64,000 bases of DNA from Tritrichomonas musculus (lineage: Eukaryota; Parabasalia; Tritrichomonadida; Tritrichomonadidae): assembly GCA_039105265.1 (NCBI GenBank), contig JAPFFF010000076.1, forward strand, positions 1 through 64,000. Direction: 5' to 3'. The notes under the pieces are model-generated. The model saw only the letters and a list, made by a program, of their open reading frames with translations, was not told the DNA's origin and searched no databases. Made by a program: the position numbers and the translations under genes. Below are positions 10,101-18,049 of this stretch, one piece after another (positions within the stretch are counted from its first letter, which is position 1; each line of letters starts with the position of its first letter).

Positions 10101-13100
10101 TCAAAACATTGAAGAACATCACATCACTCAAATTGAAAATCATCTTTCTCAAAATAGTAACACTCAATTCGAAACTAATCAAAACATTGAAGAACATCAC
10201 ATCACTCAAATTGAAAATCATCTTTCTCAAAATAGTAACACTCAATTCGAAACTAATCAAAACATTGAAGAACATCACATCACTCAAATTGAAAATCATC
10301 TTTCTCAAAATAGTAACACTCAATTCGAAACTAATCAAAACATTGAAGAACATCACATCACTCAAATTGAAAATAATCTTTCTAGAAATAATAGCAATCA
10401 ACCCGAAGCTAAAGGTATTATCGAAGAACATCACAATTCGCCTATTGAACTTCGTCATTCTCACAATCATATTCCTAATTCCGAATCACACAATAATATA
10501 ACTTTCGACTCATTCTCGTTTAGTGATTCAGACAGTGAGGAGCAGATCTCAGACTCACCTCATAACAATAATATAACATCACATAATTGTAGAAGTCTCA
10601 ACATCCCAAGCCGATTCAATGATTTACGCCAATCCAGAAGAAAAATTCGTAAGCCATTGAATCGTATCACTATGACCTCAAATAATTCTAATTACATTTA
10701 CAACTTCCCAACAGACCCGAAGATGAAGAAGATATCGCAAGGACTGAAATGGTTCAATGATGCTCAACAAAGAGGCTGTATTCATCTTCCCAAACTGGAC
10801 CGGGACAAAAGGAAGCTGATATCCTCTGGTCTCAAAGATCTCTTTCAACTTGAACTCACGCCTCTCATCATTGAATTCAATCCAACTGCAATGGAGGATG
10901 TTGACCCTCAATTGAGATGGAAAATCTTTGAGGGTGCGTATGAAGAATCACTTCACCGTATCAGAACTCATGTCGCTCTCAAACTTAATATTGAACCTTC
11001 GTTCATCTATCACAAAAGGAAAAAACGCCAGTTCAATAATATTAAACACGAAGAACTCTTCAGTATTCAAAGAAAATTGAGTAATCTCAAAAAACTGGCA
11101 AGCGACATTGAAGTAGTTAACGAAATGGACAGACTGGCAGAAGACTCAAAATTTGAGAAAGCATTGAGTCGAATCATACAAAATGTCCAAGTCATCCCAC
11201 CTGAAGTCAGAATTGAACTTTTTAATAAGGAGAACGTTTTAGACATATGTGATGATTTATGTTACATTAAGGAAAAAGCAGCAGCGTGTTCGAAATGGAT
11301 TGAGGGGAAAATTGGTCAGCTTATAAAAGACGAAATGAGCTTAAAAAGTCAGAACATTCAAAAAAAGAGGTTACAAGAAGCATACTCAGATAACGCTAAG
11401 AAAACATTAAACAATTTTATATTCAACAAATCTTCCCCTGAATGTCAGATTGATGAAGATGTGGTTAGAGACTATTTTGCATCAACATTCAGCAGAAATG
11501 TAAAAGTATTCCAACCAGATGAAGAAGGAATTTTTTCACTTCATGAAACTTTTTCTGATGACGATAGAAGAGAATTCATTGATTTCATCAGTAACAAAGA
11601 TGAAATAATTAACGTTATTAAATCGAGAAAATACGAATCTGCTGCAGGTCCCGATGCTATTGACTATTCAATTTTCAAGTTGGTTCCGAACGCTGCAGCT
11701 GACTTCATCGTCGCAATTAACGATATCATCATCAACTATAACCGTGTTCCAAGCGGTTGGAAAACGTCTCATACAAGGTTAATATATAAGAAAGGTGACC
11801 CTAGTACCCCAAACAACTGGAGACCGATATCTATTTCAAATGCGATATACAGAATATTCAGTTGTTTGTGGGCACGGGGTATCAACTTTTTCAATACAAG
11901 ACTTAACGTATTTTCCCCTAATCAAAGAGGATTCATTGCAGGCATAAACGGTTGTTCTGATAATGCATCTATTATTTCTGAGTTATATTGTGACGCAATC
12001 AGAAAGAATAAGGATATCATTATAACCGCTCTTGATTTCAAAAACGCATTTGGCTCAGTCCCTCATGAGATGATATTCTCATCTCTTATAATGAAAGGCT
12101 TCCCTGAAAAATTCATTGATATTATTAAAGACGTTTATCTAGGAGCCACAACTAATATCGTCACATCAAGCTACTCTTCAAAAGCGATAGATATCAAGAA
12201 AGGTACAAAACAGGGGTGCCCCGTCTCCCCTCTCCTCTTCAACCTTTGCCTGGAACCATTATTTGAGGCGATCAATAATCTCAATAAAAATGACGGATAC
12301 AAATTTGGCCCTAGAGATGATCGTTCTTCATTCAATATTTTGGCCTATGCAGACGATATCTTACTTATCTCAGATTCATATCATGGAATGAACAACATGC
12401 TCAGAACTTGCGAACGATTTTGTCAGTACTCTGGGATGGAACTTGCTCCTTTGAAATCCTGTTCGTTCGGATATCTCCTCAATAACCGTCGGAGATGTGG
12501 TCTGTCTCAAGGCTTTTCAATCAACAACGTCATGATCCCCTTCGTTGGCATTGATGAATCTATCCGTTATCTTGGGACACCGATAACTGCCAGAAAAACC
12601 GCCAAACTTAAAACATCAACTGACATTGTTTTGAAATTTATTTCTAAAGCTCAGAAGATTTTTAACTCTGATCTTAAAATAGTTCAAAAAGTTCATGCAT
12701 TCAAAACATTCTTGATTCCGACCCTTGACTTCTCTCTTCAGAATGGTCAATTAAAGGTGAAAGACATTGAGAGAATTGATGATACATTAGGTGCTATGGT
12801 TAACAAACTTATCGGAGGTGCCTTACCCATTGCCATTAAGCATGCTTCATGGAAAGATGGCGGTTTGTCTATACCATCTATCAAGGAAAAAAGTGACACT
12901 GGTAAAATTAAATCTTTTCTAAGAATGTTCCTGAACAAAGATACTCTTATCAGGAAACTCACAAACATTTCAATTGAAAACGAAAGACATATGAGAAAAA
13001 TTGGTATCGTTAACGATATCAGCTCACAAAAATTCCTCAACTGGAACTCCGATACACAAGACACAGAAGCTCCAGGGACCAATTCCATTATCAACAGAGC

Positions 13101-14175
13101 CAGAAAAGCTCTGAAAAACTTGGACTTAACCCTCAGCTACGATGACGATAACCTCAACGATGACACTCTGAACACCTCATATCACAATGATTGCCCTCAA
13201 TTGGTCCTCACAGATACATTGACACATGACAGCGTTCATCTTCAAAACTGCAAAAATTTGTCACTTTTCTTAACGGAAAGGAGAAGGGACAGATGGAAAT
13301 CAAAATTAGCAGCCAATACATTTCACCTTCACTCCCTATCAGCATTCAATAATAATCCGTTATCTAACGACTACGCAGTTAGACAGCAGTATCCCGTAAG
13401 TGACACTTTTTTCAAATTCGCCTTCCAAAGTAGGGCAAACCTTTTGCCTACGCCTGAGTTTGTTGAAATAATGAATAACCGCCAACATTCACCTTGTGAA
13501 TTGTGCTTGAGGCAAAATAAAAGCAGGAATCAAAGCCTGGCCCACATCCTTAATGGCTGCACTGCAAAATATCAAGCATATACTCAAAGACATAACAAAG
13601 TTCAGGCCGCTATCGTAAAACACGTTAGAAATTTACATGACGTAGACGAAATTTATTGTGACAGGTCACTTCATCTTAATGAATTACCTGATAACCTTAA
13701 ACGGTTGAGACCCGATATCGTGATATGGCTGAATAACCGTTCAAAATGTTTTATCATCGAGATCAGTGTCCCGTACGCTTGTCAAAGAGATGGTGAAGAT
13801 ACACTTTCAATGGTTTACAACCAAAAGAAAGACAAATACAGAGACCTCATTAATCACATAAGGGGTCTTAAAATACAAGTTCAACTTTTTGTGATTATCG
13901 TTTCTTCTCTTGGTGCAGTCTATAAAGATTCGTTAACAGATATCAATCATCTTTTTCTTTACAAAAGTATAGGTAAAACTGTTATCAGAAGTGTTTCAAG
14001 AGCTGCCCTCATCGGGTCTCTGAAAATTTGGTTTGAATGTCCCCACAGAAGTTCAGATCACATGGCAAATAGTTCTGGGGCCCCTCTTAATTGCAATGAA
14101 ACACTTGATTCGGTTTCTGAAGATGATGAAGACGATGAACCATCTCATGAAAATTTATATACACAAAATCTTTAA
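4165..14175 (+). CDS. Giant retrotransposon polyprotein (Myb-like, C2H2 fingers, reverse transcriptase, restriction-like endonuclease)
   Basis: The product has 3336 residues, several times the usual 1000-1300 of R2-type proteins. Domains in order: a Gln/Ser/Asn-rich repeat region (about 150-475); four 67-residue repeats (about 483-745); an acidic 10-residue repeat region (about 750-1085); Myb/SANT-like segments near 1252 (CWSEKDDSRLLSLFNKFGPN) and 1376 (AWCKFEDDILLESYWMIGPR); three C2H2 fingers near 1543, 1612 and 1675; a 26-residue repeat array (about 1907-2110). The reverse transcriptase (about 2490-2830) has ALDFKNAFGSVPH, GTKQGCPVSPLLFNL and the catalytic AYADDILL near 2728. The endonuclease has CELC near 3110 and RPDIVIWL...IIEI near 3182. 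It would nick the tRNA-Ala locus and prime cDNA synthesis there. No stop or frameshift interrupts it. Confidence 0.9.
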   Translation: MAYLQSAEDANSFDTPPANFRENFSNDISFYKENLPNRPTSPHKPNSLPYTNQTSIPNFIDQPYQDLFLFTNYHENRKLSQFSESNKFNYDSFSIFNPNTFEIQFYNFNKFSFNNREHCIKQHRPTNKQFTPNVYHLQHPPKSHFDIPISQQHKPHHNQLIQSQIQNNKLKNSQQQNIQSTQSQQQTHHSNLSQVQNNQPQTELSILSHKQSSQPIQSQKQQQLSTQPQYLINHSRRSIPPNNQSTRPNLWSKQMTHSNLRNFQSMHSQTQNSQLLHSQIQNNQSIYSLTQSTRMQINQSMHSQTHSKQKMHSQTQNNQSLNSQTHSNQWHPLTQSNQSMLSQTQSNQSIHSQKHSIQMIHSQIQNIQSMHSKTQNNQSIHSLTQNNLLRHLQMQTKQSMYSKSQNNQMLHSKTQNNQSIHSSIQSNQPIQSHTLYIQSMHSQKQIQNNYPKNLLFQNSQSLHLQSQYYQTLTPSQVISSNVDEENLTFAMKMKRGLVEDPTICTEIDTINAPSTTVDDDEIEEFDYKRDDFLFLPELNPLTQLKQSFDNEENLTFIMKMEKGLVEDPTSYTDNDILCVTSTTSNDEDIEEFDYKPDSFLFLQELNPSTQLMNSFDNEENSTFIMKLKRGLVEDPSIDTENEVCKVPSTTVDDEDIEEFDYKPDSFLFLQELNPSTQLMNSFDNEENSTFIMKMKRGLVEDPSILTEFDTTIVSNPILDNFDTDNFDYKTDSFLFSPELSLTSHISFPADTKQYVDKFTNIEQTGVSFTNTKQSINDFTSAKQPIVVCNDAEQSIDTFVNAGQPVDTLRDPEHPVKTFNVAEQSADALKDAELSDDAFTNTEHSVDAFADTGHPFEEPIGAEHTNAKQVNDVITDTEQPINEFTDTNYIDTEQSDDALTDTEHTNADQPADAFKQPEAFIDAEQPVYLSTDLEQSDETFEATGQADAVLRIDSFEDTEQLIDAITDAKILADTFTDDEHTDADQPVDVVADIGLPPDTFAEAENTIAEKPVDTFTGSDLSEDTFTGTEQLTDTLSDAVLPANSFTDTVQSVDALADTKQLMDSSTYPEQLDDAFTPAKNSFKSVTLSTHSKKQQQNQVNRSHQQQIRFKHFRQQHKYQKHKQRTLSKRHIDQTKQKDQSNALAENNSTQSKHKEEKDSSITGADNSLHDKQSPVNSNDFRSHDSDFMDRCEIVLAPSPTNSDSSLSYSSDDCDAFDILNPVISLPKDSNNSHKKINNSNILYDITQNFQHLCWSEKDDSRLLSLFNKFGPNWNKIANRMNKNCDDIKLHFNFLINQRDFCNTSSDSSYDDCFDRNQQQDSNDMTYTYLEDEIILQCYAADISTDLSKYPDLLHDKSFKQCKERLHNVLLYKTNKTAWCKFEDDILLESYWMIGPRWLSLSRLIKQHDPHDIRCRCAILLKSSLNLNYEISDFIDFDKVRININKGSNTHSINTSQEISSYDTLIDDITYSPNQDEYCSPNSSSTSFEDSLIDCLNVQDDSDTTILLSNLKNTEYLCEKTFDVNSNIADLLQTSNNWPAPIPNICYFDDCNHIAESEGSLRVHIRNFHKVDTSLIKDEIVNIISHMSKKRIKPFFDFKNGQMAKNNNLMILCHQPNCNYMSDRDSNMAKHRCRHSSYFRHIENLGRFWGSLKTWYETVHRLPTINELLGSNEVWVCKKCDFSAGDENALKNHVYRSHAIKVNSDLHNYCDNAILSFSFDDDLPHTNVEPATNKHLLTDNTSQSHSPQNKRVEKSGSHQQKSDNVFNTVDKIYFDILKESDSDSDSCCSFNNNLQINPKKIVQSPPDVLTNGSPTSHNMSPQLPLSSTDQHSQSNTQIDSPLSLNFFPSDIQHSLSHNCAIDEHHVTAFDLHPSLNENDGLCSYIGNYIDYVNKKDHHNSQIDNHLSEHHINPIENHLSRISNTQFETNQNIEEHHINPIENHLSRNNNTQSKTNQNIEEHHITQTENHLSRISNTQFETNQNIEEHHITQIENHLSQNSNTQFETNQNIEEHHITQIENHLSQNSNTQFETNQNIEEHHITQIENHLSQNSNTQFETNQNIEEHHITQIENNLSRNNSNQPEAKGIIEEHHNSPIELRHSHNHIPNSESHNNITFDSFSFSDSDSEEQISDSPHNNNITSHNCRSLNIPSRFNDLRQSRRKIRKPLNRITMTSNNSNYIYNFPTDPKMKKISQGLKWFNDAQQRGCIHLPKLDRDKRKLISSGLKDLFQLELTPLIIEFNPTAMEDVDPQLRWKIFEGAYEESLHRIRTHVALKLNIEPSFIYHKRKKRQFNNIKHEELFSIQRKLSNLKKLASDIEVVNEMDRLAEDSKFEKALSRIIQNVQVIPPEVRIELFNKENVLDICDDLCYIKEKAAACSKWIEGKIGQLIKDEMSLKSQNIQKKRLQEAYSDNAKKTLNNFIFNKSSPECQIDEDVVRDYFASTFSRNVKVFQPDEEGIFSLHETFSDDDRREFIDFISNKDEIINVIKSRKYESAAGPDAIDYSIFKLVPNAAADFIVAINDIIINYNRVPSGWKTSHTRLIYKKGDPSTPNNWRPISISNAIYRIFSCLWARGINFFNTRLNVFSPNQRGFIAGINGCSDNASIISELYCDAIRKNKDIIITALDFKNAFGSVPHEMIFSSLIMKGFPEKFIDIIKDVYLGATTNIVTSSYSSKAIDIKKGTKQGCPVSPLLFNLCLEPLFEAINNLNKNDGYKFGPRDDRSSFNILAYADDILLISDSYHGMNNMLRTCERFCQYSGMELAPLKSCSFGYLLNNRRRCGLSQGFSINNVMIPFVGIDESIRYLGTPITARKTAKLKTSTDIVLKFISKAQKIFNSDLKIVQKVHAFKTFLIPTLDFSLQNGQLKVKDIERIDDTLGAMVNKLIGGALPIAIKHASWKDGGLSIPSIKEKSDTGKIKSFLRMFLNKDTLIRKLTNISIENERHMRKIGIVNDISSQKFLNWNSDTQDTEAPGTNSIINRARKALKNLDLTLSYDDDNLNDDTLNTSYHNDCPQLVLTDTLTHDSVHLQNCKNLSLFLTERRRDRWKSKLAANTFHLHSLSAFNNNPLSNDYAVRQQYPVSDTFFKFAFQSRANLLPTPEFVEIMNNRQHSPCELCLRQNKSRNQSLAHILNGCTAKYQAYTQRHNKVQAAIVKHVRNLHDVDEIYCDRSLHLNELPDNLKRLRPDIVIWLNNRSKCFIIEISVPYACQRDGEDTLSMVYNQKKDKYRDLINHIRGLKIQVQLFVIIVSSLGAVYKDSLTDINHLFLYKSIGKTVIRSVSRAALIGSLKIWFECPHRSSDHMANSSGAPLNCNETLDSVSEDDEDDEPSHENLYTQNL
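4640..5590 (+). repeat. Approximately 30-bp minisatellite inside the retrotransposon ORF, read in the Gln/Ser frame
   Basis: Degenerate units based on cattcacagacgcaaagcaa plus ccagtcgatg encode HSQTQNNQSM-like decapeptides here. The same nucleotide unit recurs at 6410-7420 in a different frame. The region is part of the coding sequence and probably forms a disordered, low-complexity segment. Confidence 0.85.
5611..6414 (+). repeat. Four 201-bp in-frame repeats in the retrotransposon ORF
   Basis: Units start at 5611, 5812, 6013 and 6214, each 201 bp (67 codons). Each begins with DEENLTFIMKMKRGLVEDP-like sequence and contains IEEFDYKPDSFLFLQELNP. Stretches such as 5930-6010 and 6131-6211 are almost identical, which indicates recent duplication of the third unit. 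Confidence 0.9.
6410..7420 (+). repeat. The same 30-bp minisatellite read in the Asp/Glu/Thr frame
   Basis: Units such as gatgcattcacagacactga encode DAFTDTEQPV-like decapeptides. The nucleotide unit is the one seen at 4640-5590, shifted by one reading frame, so the same DNA repeat gives an acidic region here and a polar Gln/Ser region there. Confidence 0.85.
9883..10500 (+). repeat. 78-bp in-frame tandem repeat in the retrotransposon ORF
   Basis: About eight units of 26 codons, with the consensus EEHHITQIENHLSQNSNTQF plus ETNQNI. The central units (10111-10344) are nearly identical in DNA. The array lies between the zinc fingers and the reverse transcriptase and encodes a His/Asn-rich linker. 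Confidence 0.9.
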
Positions 14176-14273
14176 TAACAACGCTTCACTACATCTTTTC
14201 ACCTCACCTCACCATTTTCATTTATATGAACTCTAACTTTTCTTAACTCTTATCTTACTTACTTAATAAACAA

Positions 14274-14297
14274 ATCCTCCTAACATCCATATTTTTT
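14274..14297 (+). repeat. 3' target-site duplication of the complete retrotransposon
   Basis: Exact repeat of 4107-4130. It contains the 3' strands of the T and acceptor stems of tRNA-Ala without the 5' part, so it is a tRNA fragment created by insertion and not a gene. Confidence 0.9.
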
Positions 14298-14860
14298 CTA
14301 TGTTTTTTTTTTTTTGTTTTCTTTTTACATGTCAAAGAACATCTGGCCATTACATAAATTAAAACTTTTTTTACATATCGCCCGAATTCTTACTCTGTGA
14401 AACATATTATGATTCCAGAATTGTTGTTTATGTCTTTTCAATCCTTGCCTATGAAATTACAACATGTAAAGAATCATGCTATGAACTTGGTCCAAAAGTA
14501 ACTTCATTATTACAGTAAGATGAATACCATATTTATCTTGAATATTTAGGTAAAATCGGTCCTCCAAGAGGAAATTAAATACATCCTGGTTCATTTCGGG
14601 AAATTCGGCATAGCACCAAGACCGTATTTTATTTAAATTAATGTAATTATTATGCTTTTTATTGTATTCAATTGAATACCTTCTAAAAAATTATATTCAA
14701 TTGAATGTACTTCGAATAAAAGGAAAAAAAAATAGCTTTGCTTTTTAACATTGGCCAAATTTTATATAATAAAAACTCTGGACAAAATGCCTTAGTTCTG
14801 AAATTTGTATTATTTATTTTCATTTTTCAAATCACATTTCATTAATTAAAACTTATAAAA
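14298..14860. other. Intergenic spacer, duplicate of 1051-1613
   Basis: No gene seen. Identical by eye to the left copy, including the T-run and the short ATTCAATTGAAT palindromes. Confidence 0.5.
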
Positions 14861-16042
14861 ATGGACCTTAAAGATTATATTGAAGAAAAAAAAGAACTTT
14901 ATGAGCTCGTTATTCAATATATTGATGATGAAAGTGATGATAAAAATGTTGTTTTTGAAAATTTGATCCAATTAATTGAAGAAATAAATTTTGATGTGAA
15001 TCATAGCGAATTTAGATTATTACTTCATTTAATTGTACAAATATCGAATAATCACTACCGTGGAACCAATTTCTTCGCTAAAATAGAGGCAATTCTTTCG
15101 AAATTGAAAATCAAACAGACCTTTTCAAATTCTGAAATATTTAAAATATTCAAGAGCAACAAGCGAATTCTTCTTTATCTTATTCAAAGTAAGATCCTTG
15201 AAATTGACCAAATAATCGCTGATCAAATAATTGACCTTGACTATTCAAAATTTCTGTATACCGAGGTCAAAGCATTTATTAAAGATGATAAAAAAAAGGA
15301 AGAAATTGAGAATCATTCTTTTGAAGCAGACCGCCAAATGGCTGAAAATGATTCAATTATAGGAAAGTTGATTAGAGCAGATTCAGTTGAAGAATTCATA
15401 GCTTATGTCAATAAAAGTAACATCAATTTGAACCTGAGAATTCCACCTTCAATTTATGAAACAAACAGTTACTTATTGAAGCTAGAAAAGCTGCCATATT
15501 TGATTGAGTATGCAGCTTTTTTTGGAGCCATTCAAATTTTCGAATTCATGCTAAAAAGTGAAGTCGAATTGACCTCTTCTATTTGGAATTTCGCCTTACA
15601 TTCAAATAATCCTGACTTAATTCACCTCCTCGAAGAATACACACTTGAGCCAGAATCCAGCAATTATCAAATCTGCCTTTCTCATGCGATTCTCTTTCAT
15701 AACAACAGCTTTGCTCGATACATCGTTGAAAACAAGTTGGATGAGCAAGTAAATCTTGACACTTTTTGTAATCTGGATGAAATTGTTATTGATGGCATTT
15801 TTAGCTCTTATAATCTGCATTTCTTTCCTTCTGACTTCAATAATAGAACGATCTTTTATTGCTTGATCGAGAATTATTACACTGACATTTTAATTGCTAT
15901 TGTGAGCAGCAGGATTTTGAAATCCGACTCGATAGTAATTTTCAAACTCCAAAGTTATTTTTGTAATTCCAAAACAAAAAATTTTAATCACATTCAAAAC
16001 AAAAAAATAATTTTTTATTGCGTTTCAAAACCAAATCTTTAA
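14861..16042 (+). CDS. DUF3447 / ankyrin-like protein, copy 2
   Basis: 393 residues, identical to the product of 1614-2795, with the same DUF3447 module and the same aberrant C-terminus. The identity extends through flanking non-coding DNA, so this is a recent duplicate rather than a gene kept similar by selection. Confidence 0.75.
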   Translation: MDLKDYIEEKKELYELVIQYIDDESDDKNVVFENLIQLIEEINFDVNHSEFRLLLHLIVQISNNHYRGTNFFAKIEAILSKLKIKQTFSNSEIFKIFKSNKRILLYLIQSKILEIDQIIADQIIDLDYSKFLYTEVKAFIKDDKKKEEIENHSFEADRQMAENDSIIGKLIRADSVEEFIAYVNKSNINLNLRIPPSIYETNSYLLKLEKLPYLIEYAAFFGAIQIFEFMLKSEVELTSSIWNFALHSNNPDLIHLLEEYTLEPESSNYQICLSHAILFHNNSFARYIVENKLDEQVNLDTFCNLDEIVIDGIFSSYNLHFFPSDFNNRTIFYCLIENYYTDILIAIVSSRILKSDSIVIFKLQSYFCNSKTKNFNHIQNKKIIFYCVSKPNL

Positions 16043-16133
16043 ATGATATTTATGAAAAAACAAAATATTTTGTAAAGTTTCAAATCGATTAGTTAAATAA
16101 AATTTTTATTGTTTTTTTGTTTATTTTGCAGCA

Positions 16134-16778
16134 ATGAAACTTGCCTGCGATTGTGACAATCATGAACTTGTTGACTGTTTTATATCACAGGAAGGATTTG
16201 AGTTCAAACCTTACATTTTCCAGAATGCGACATCTTTGACGAGAATTAACATTCCTGACGCGTTTACAGTGATACCAAACTCAGCATTCCGAAACTGCTC
16301 GTCACTTATCGCAGTTTCTATCCCTTCTTTTGTAACTTCATTTGAAACAGCTTGTTTCTTTGGGTGTGAAAGCTTGAAGGAAATCACAATTCCAGACACG
16401 GTTGTCTCGATTGGCAGTTATGCCTTCTGCGATTGTTTCTCGCTGGAAGAAGTCACAGTTCCTCCTTCGGTTAAACGGATTGAAAGGTCTGTTTTCAGTG
16501 GCTGTAAATCATTGAAAAAAGTGACACTTCCAGAATCAATTTTATTTATTGAATCTTTCGCCTTCGAAGGCTGCACTAGTTTGAAAGAGATCAACATTCC
16601 TCCCTGTGTAACCGAAATTGGAGCATGCTCATTCAAAGACTGCTCGTCCTTGGAAAAAATTGTCATTCCTTCATCTGTGACCAAAATTGGAAGGAAATGC
16701 TTTAAAGGATGCCTGGAGTTGTCTAGCATCACCATTCCTCCCTCCTTTGATTTAAAAATGCTCGATGAAAACTTTTGA
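16134..16778 (+). CDS. Ankyrin-end / BspA-type LRR ORF, copy 2
   Basis: 214 residues, identical to 2887-3531: an ankyrin-like start followed by about seven TpLRR units and no export signal. It is separated from the DUF3447 ORF by the same 91-bp frame-broken spacer. Read together with that ORF as a split ankyrin-LRR gene. Confidence 0.65.
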   Translation: MKLACDCDNHELVDCFISQEGFEFKPYIFQNATSLTRINIPDAFTVIPNSAFRNCSSLIAVSIPSFVTSFETACFFGCESLKEITIPDTVVSIGSYAFCDCFSLEEVTVPPSVKRIERSVFSGCKSLKKVTLPESILFIESFAFEGCTSLKEINIPPCVTEIGACSFKDCSSLEKIVIPSSVTKIGRKCFKGCLELSSITIPPSFDLKMLDENF

Positions 16779-16950
16779 AACTGGTTCATTTAATGATTGT
16801 TATGGCTTGGCAGGAGATTTGAATATCCATAAATCTGTTGCATTCATTGGAGAGTCTTCACTTGAAGGATGCTTTAACATGTGTGGTTTTCTAACGATTC
16901 TTGATTTGAATCATTTGCAAATCAGACAATTGTTAAATACATTATTATAA
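16765..16950 (+). pseudogene. Frame-shifted LRR tail, copy 2
   Basis: Same as 3518-3703: one further LRR-like unit (KSVAFIGESSLEGCFNMCGF) in another frame behind the early stop of the LRR ORF. Confidence 0.55.
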
Positions 16951-17297
16951 GGCGTATTATGATAGAGAGAAATAATCATTTAACTAAAAATAAATATTTA
17001 TTCATAAAAGTTAAAATTAGTGTTTATATTCAAAATCTATCTGATTAATGAGCCATATTTTTCAAAGATCAAATCACCAATCCATGGTTGTTATTGAATA
17101 ATAGAATATAAAGGAATTCATTCCCATTGCATTTGTGATGGGTAATAATTGTGAAATACTTTTTGCATTGAAGATTGAACAGTCACATAATAAATGAAAT
17201 TGTTTCTGAGAAAGAAAAAGTGACAAATTTTATTAAAAGCTTCATATAAATAAAATATATTATTTAAATTTAACTATTAATTTCAGTATATGTGAAA
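16951..17297. other. Spacer before tRNA-Ala copy 2
   Basis: Duplicate of 3704-4050, with the three substitutions that distinguish the blocks. No gene seen. Confidence 0.5.
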
Positions 17298-17369
17298 GGG
17301 TGTTTAGCTCAGTGGTAGAGCGCTACATTTGCATTGTAGAGGCCAGGAGTTCGATCCTCCTAACATCCA
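17298..17369 (+). tRNA. tRNA-Ala (anticodon UGC), copy 2, unoccupied target site
   Basis: Sequence identical to 4051-4122, with the same cloverleaf, anticodon loop TTTGCAT and pol III boxes. It is followed by a T-run (attttttttctattttttg) without retrotransposon sequence. It therefore shows what an empty insertion site looks like and confirms the limits of the target duplication. Confidence 0.95.
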
Positions 17370-18049
17370 TATTTTTTTTCTATTTTTTGTTTTGTTTTGG
17401 TAATATCTCAAATATCCATGCATTAATGCACGTCTGGCAAGTCTTCTCATCATTTCCTTGTTATAGTTAATTTTGTTGAAAAAAAATTCGAAGTAAGATT
17501 GTGTAAATGTGGTAAGTTTACTAAAGGTTACCGAACATTATCAAATAGGTTTGGTAATGAGATCATTGTTAAAAACCATAAAGAGCATAGCATACCTGAT
17601 TTGCTATACCTTGGCCAGTAGGCTAGAATAGTATGCTGGACCATATATGAGTAAAATTATTAGATGGCCATGCCATACACTATTACTACTAATTTCACAT
17701 AAAATAAAAATTTCAAATCATTGAAATCATTTAATAGAAATTATTTATAATTAATTTGGAACCAAATATTAATGAAAGTAATTTGGAGTTAGGAAATGTA
17801 TCTCCGTGCATTATTCGAGGCAATTCTAACTTAAAACTTTTAATATCCATAACATTTGTAAGAATATCTAACTTTTTACTTCTGAAATAATAGAAATTGT
17901 GTTTACTTTTGATTGTATTGTTGAATATGTTCGTTTTTGTTTCATTTTGGAAAAGAGAAAACACCTAATTTTTTCAAATATTTTAGAAATAATTTTGAAT
18001 CTTTCAATGATTTACGAGTCTTCTTATTTTTATGGTGAAAGGGTATTTA

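Larger units (their letters stand above)
4131..14273 (+). mobile_element. Complete non-LTR retrotransposon with restriction-like endonuclease, inserted at tRNA-Ala
   Basis: A 10.1-kb element with one very long ORF, a 34-bp 5' leader and a 98-bp 3' UTR, with no LTRs. Reverse transcriptase plus a C-terminal CCHC/PD-(D/E) endonuclease and N-terminal DNA-binding domains (Myb-like and C2H2) place it in the site-specific R2/NeSL-like group of non-LTR retrotransposons. The flanking 24-bp duplications lie in the 3' end of tRNA-Ala. A second copy at 1-1026 has exactly the same 3' junction. The identical ORFs and intact motifs suggest recent activity, though the second insertion could be a by-product of the segmental duplication. 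Confidence 0.9.
13248..17377. repeat. Right copy of the segmental duplication
   Basis: Matches 1-4130 with an offset of 13,247 bp. It starts inside the endonuclease part of the retrotransposon ORF and ends in the T-run behind the second tRNA-Ala, which carries no retrotransposon. The three substitutions (17041, 17229, 17287) argue against a simple assembly duplication. Confidence 0.95.

Noticed and set aside
9688-10501. Long antisense and alternative frames across the 78-bp repeat
   Set aside because: A 78-bp repeat is a multiple of three, so stop-free alternative frames persist along it. The sense frame is part of the continuous retrotransposon ORF.
14274-14297. tRNA-Ala gene fragment as a functional gene
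   Set aside because: Only the 3' strands of the T and acceptor stems are present. It is the target-site duplication.
17731-17964. 77-codon minus-strand ORF
   Set aside because: Low-complexity, no domain and isolated in AT-rich DNA. Open frames of this size are expected by chance here.
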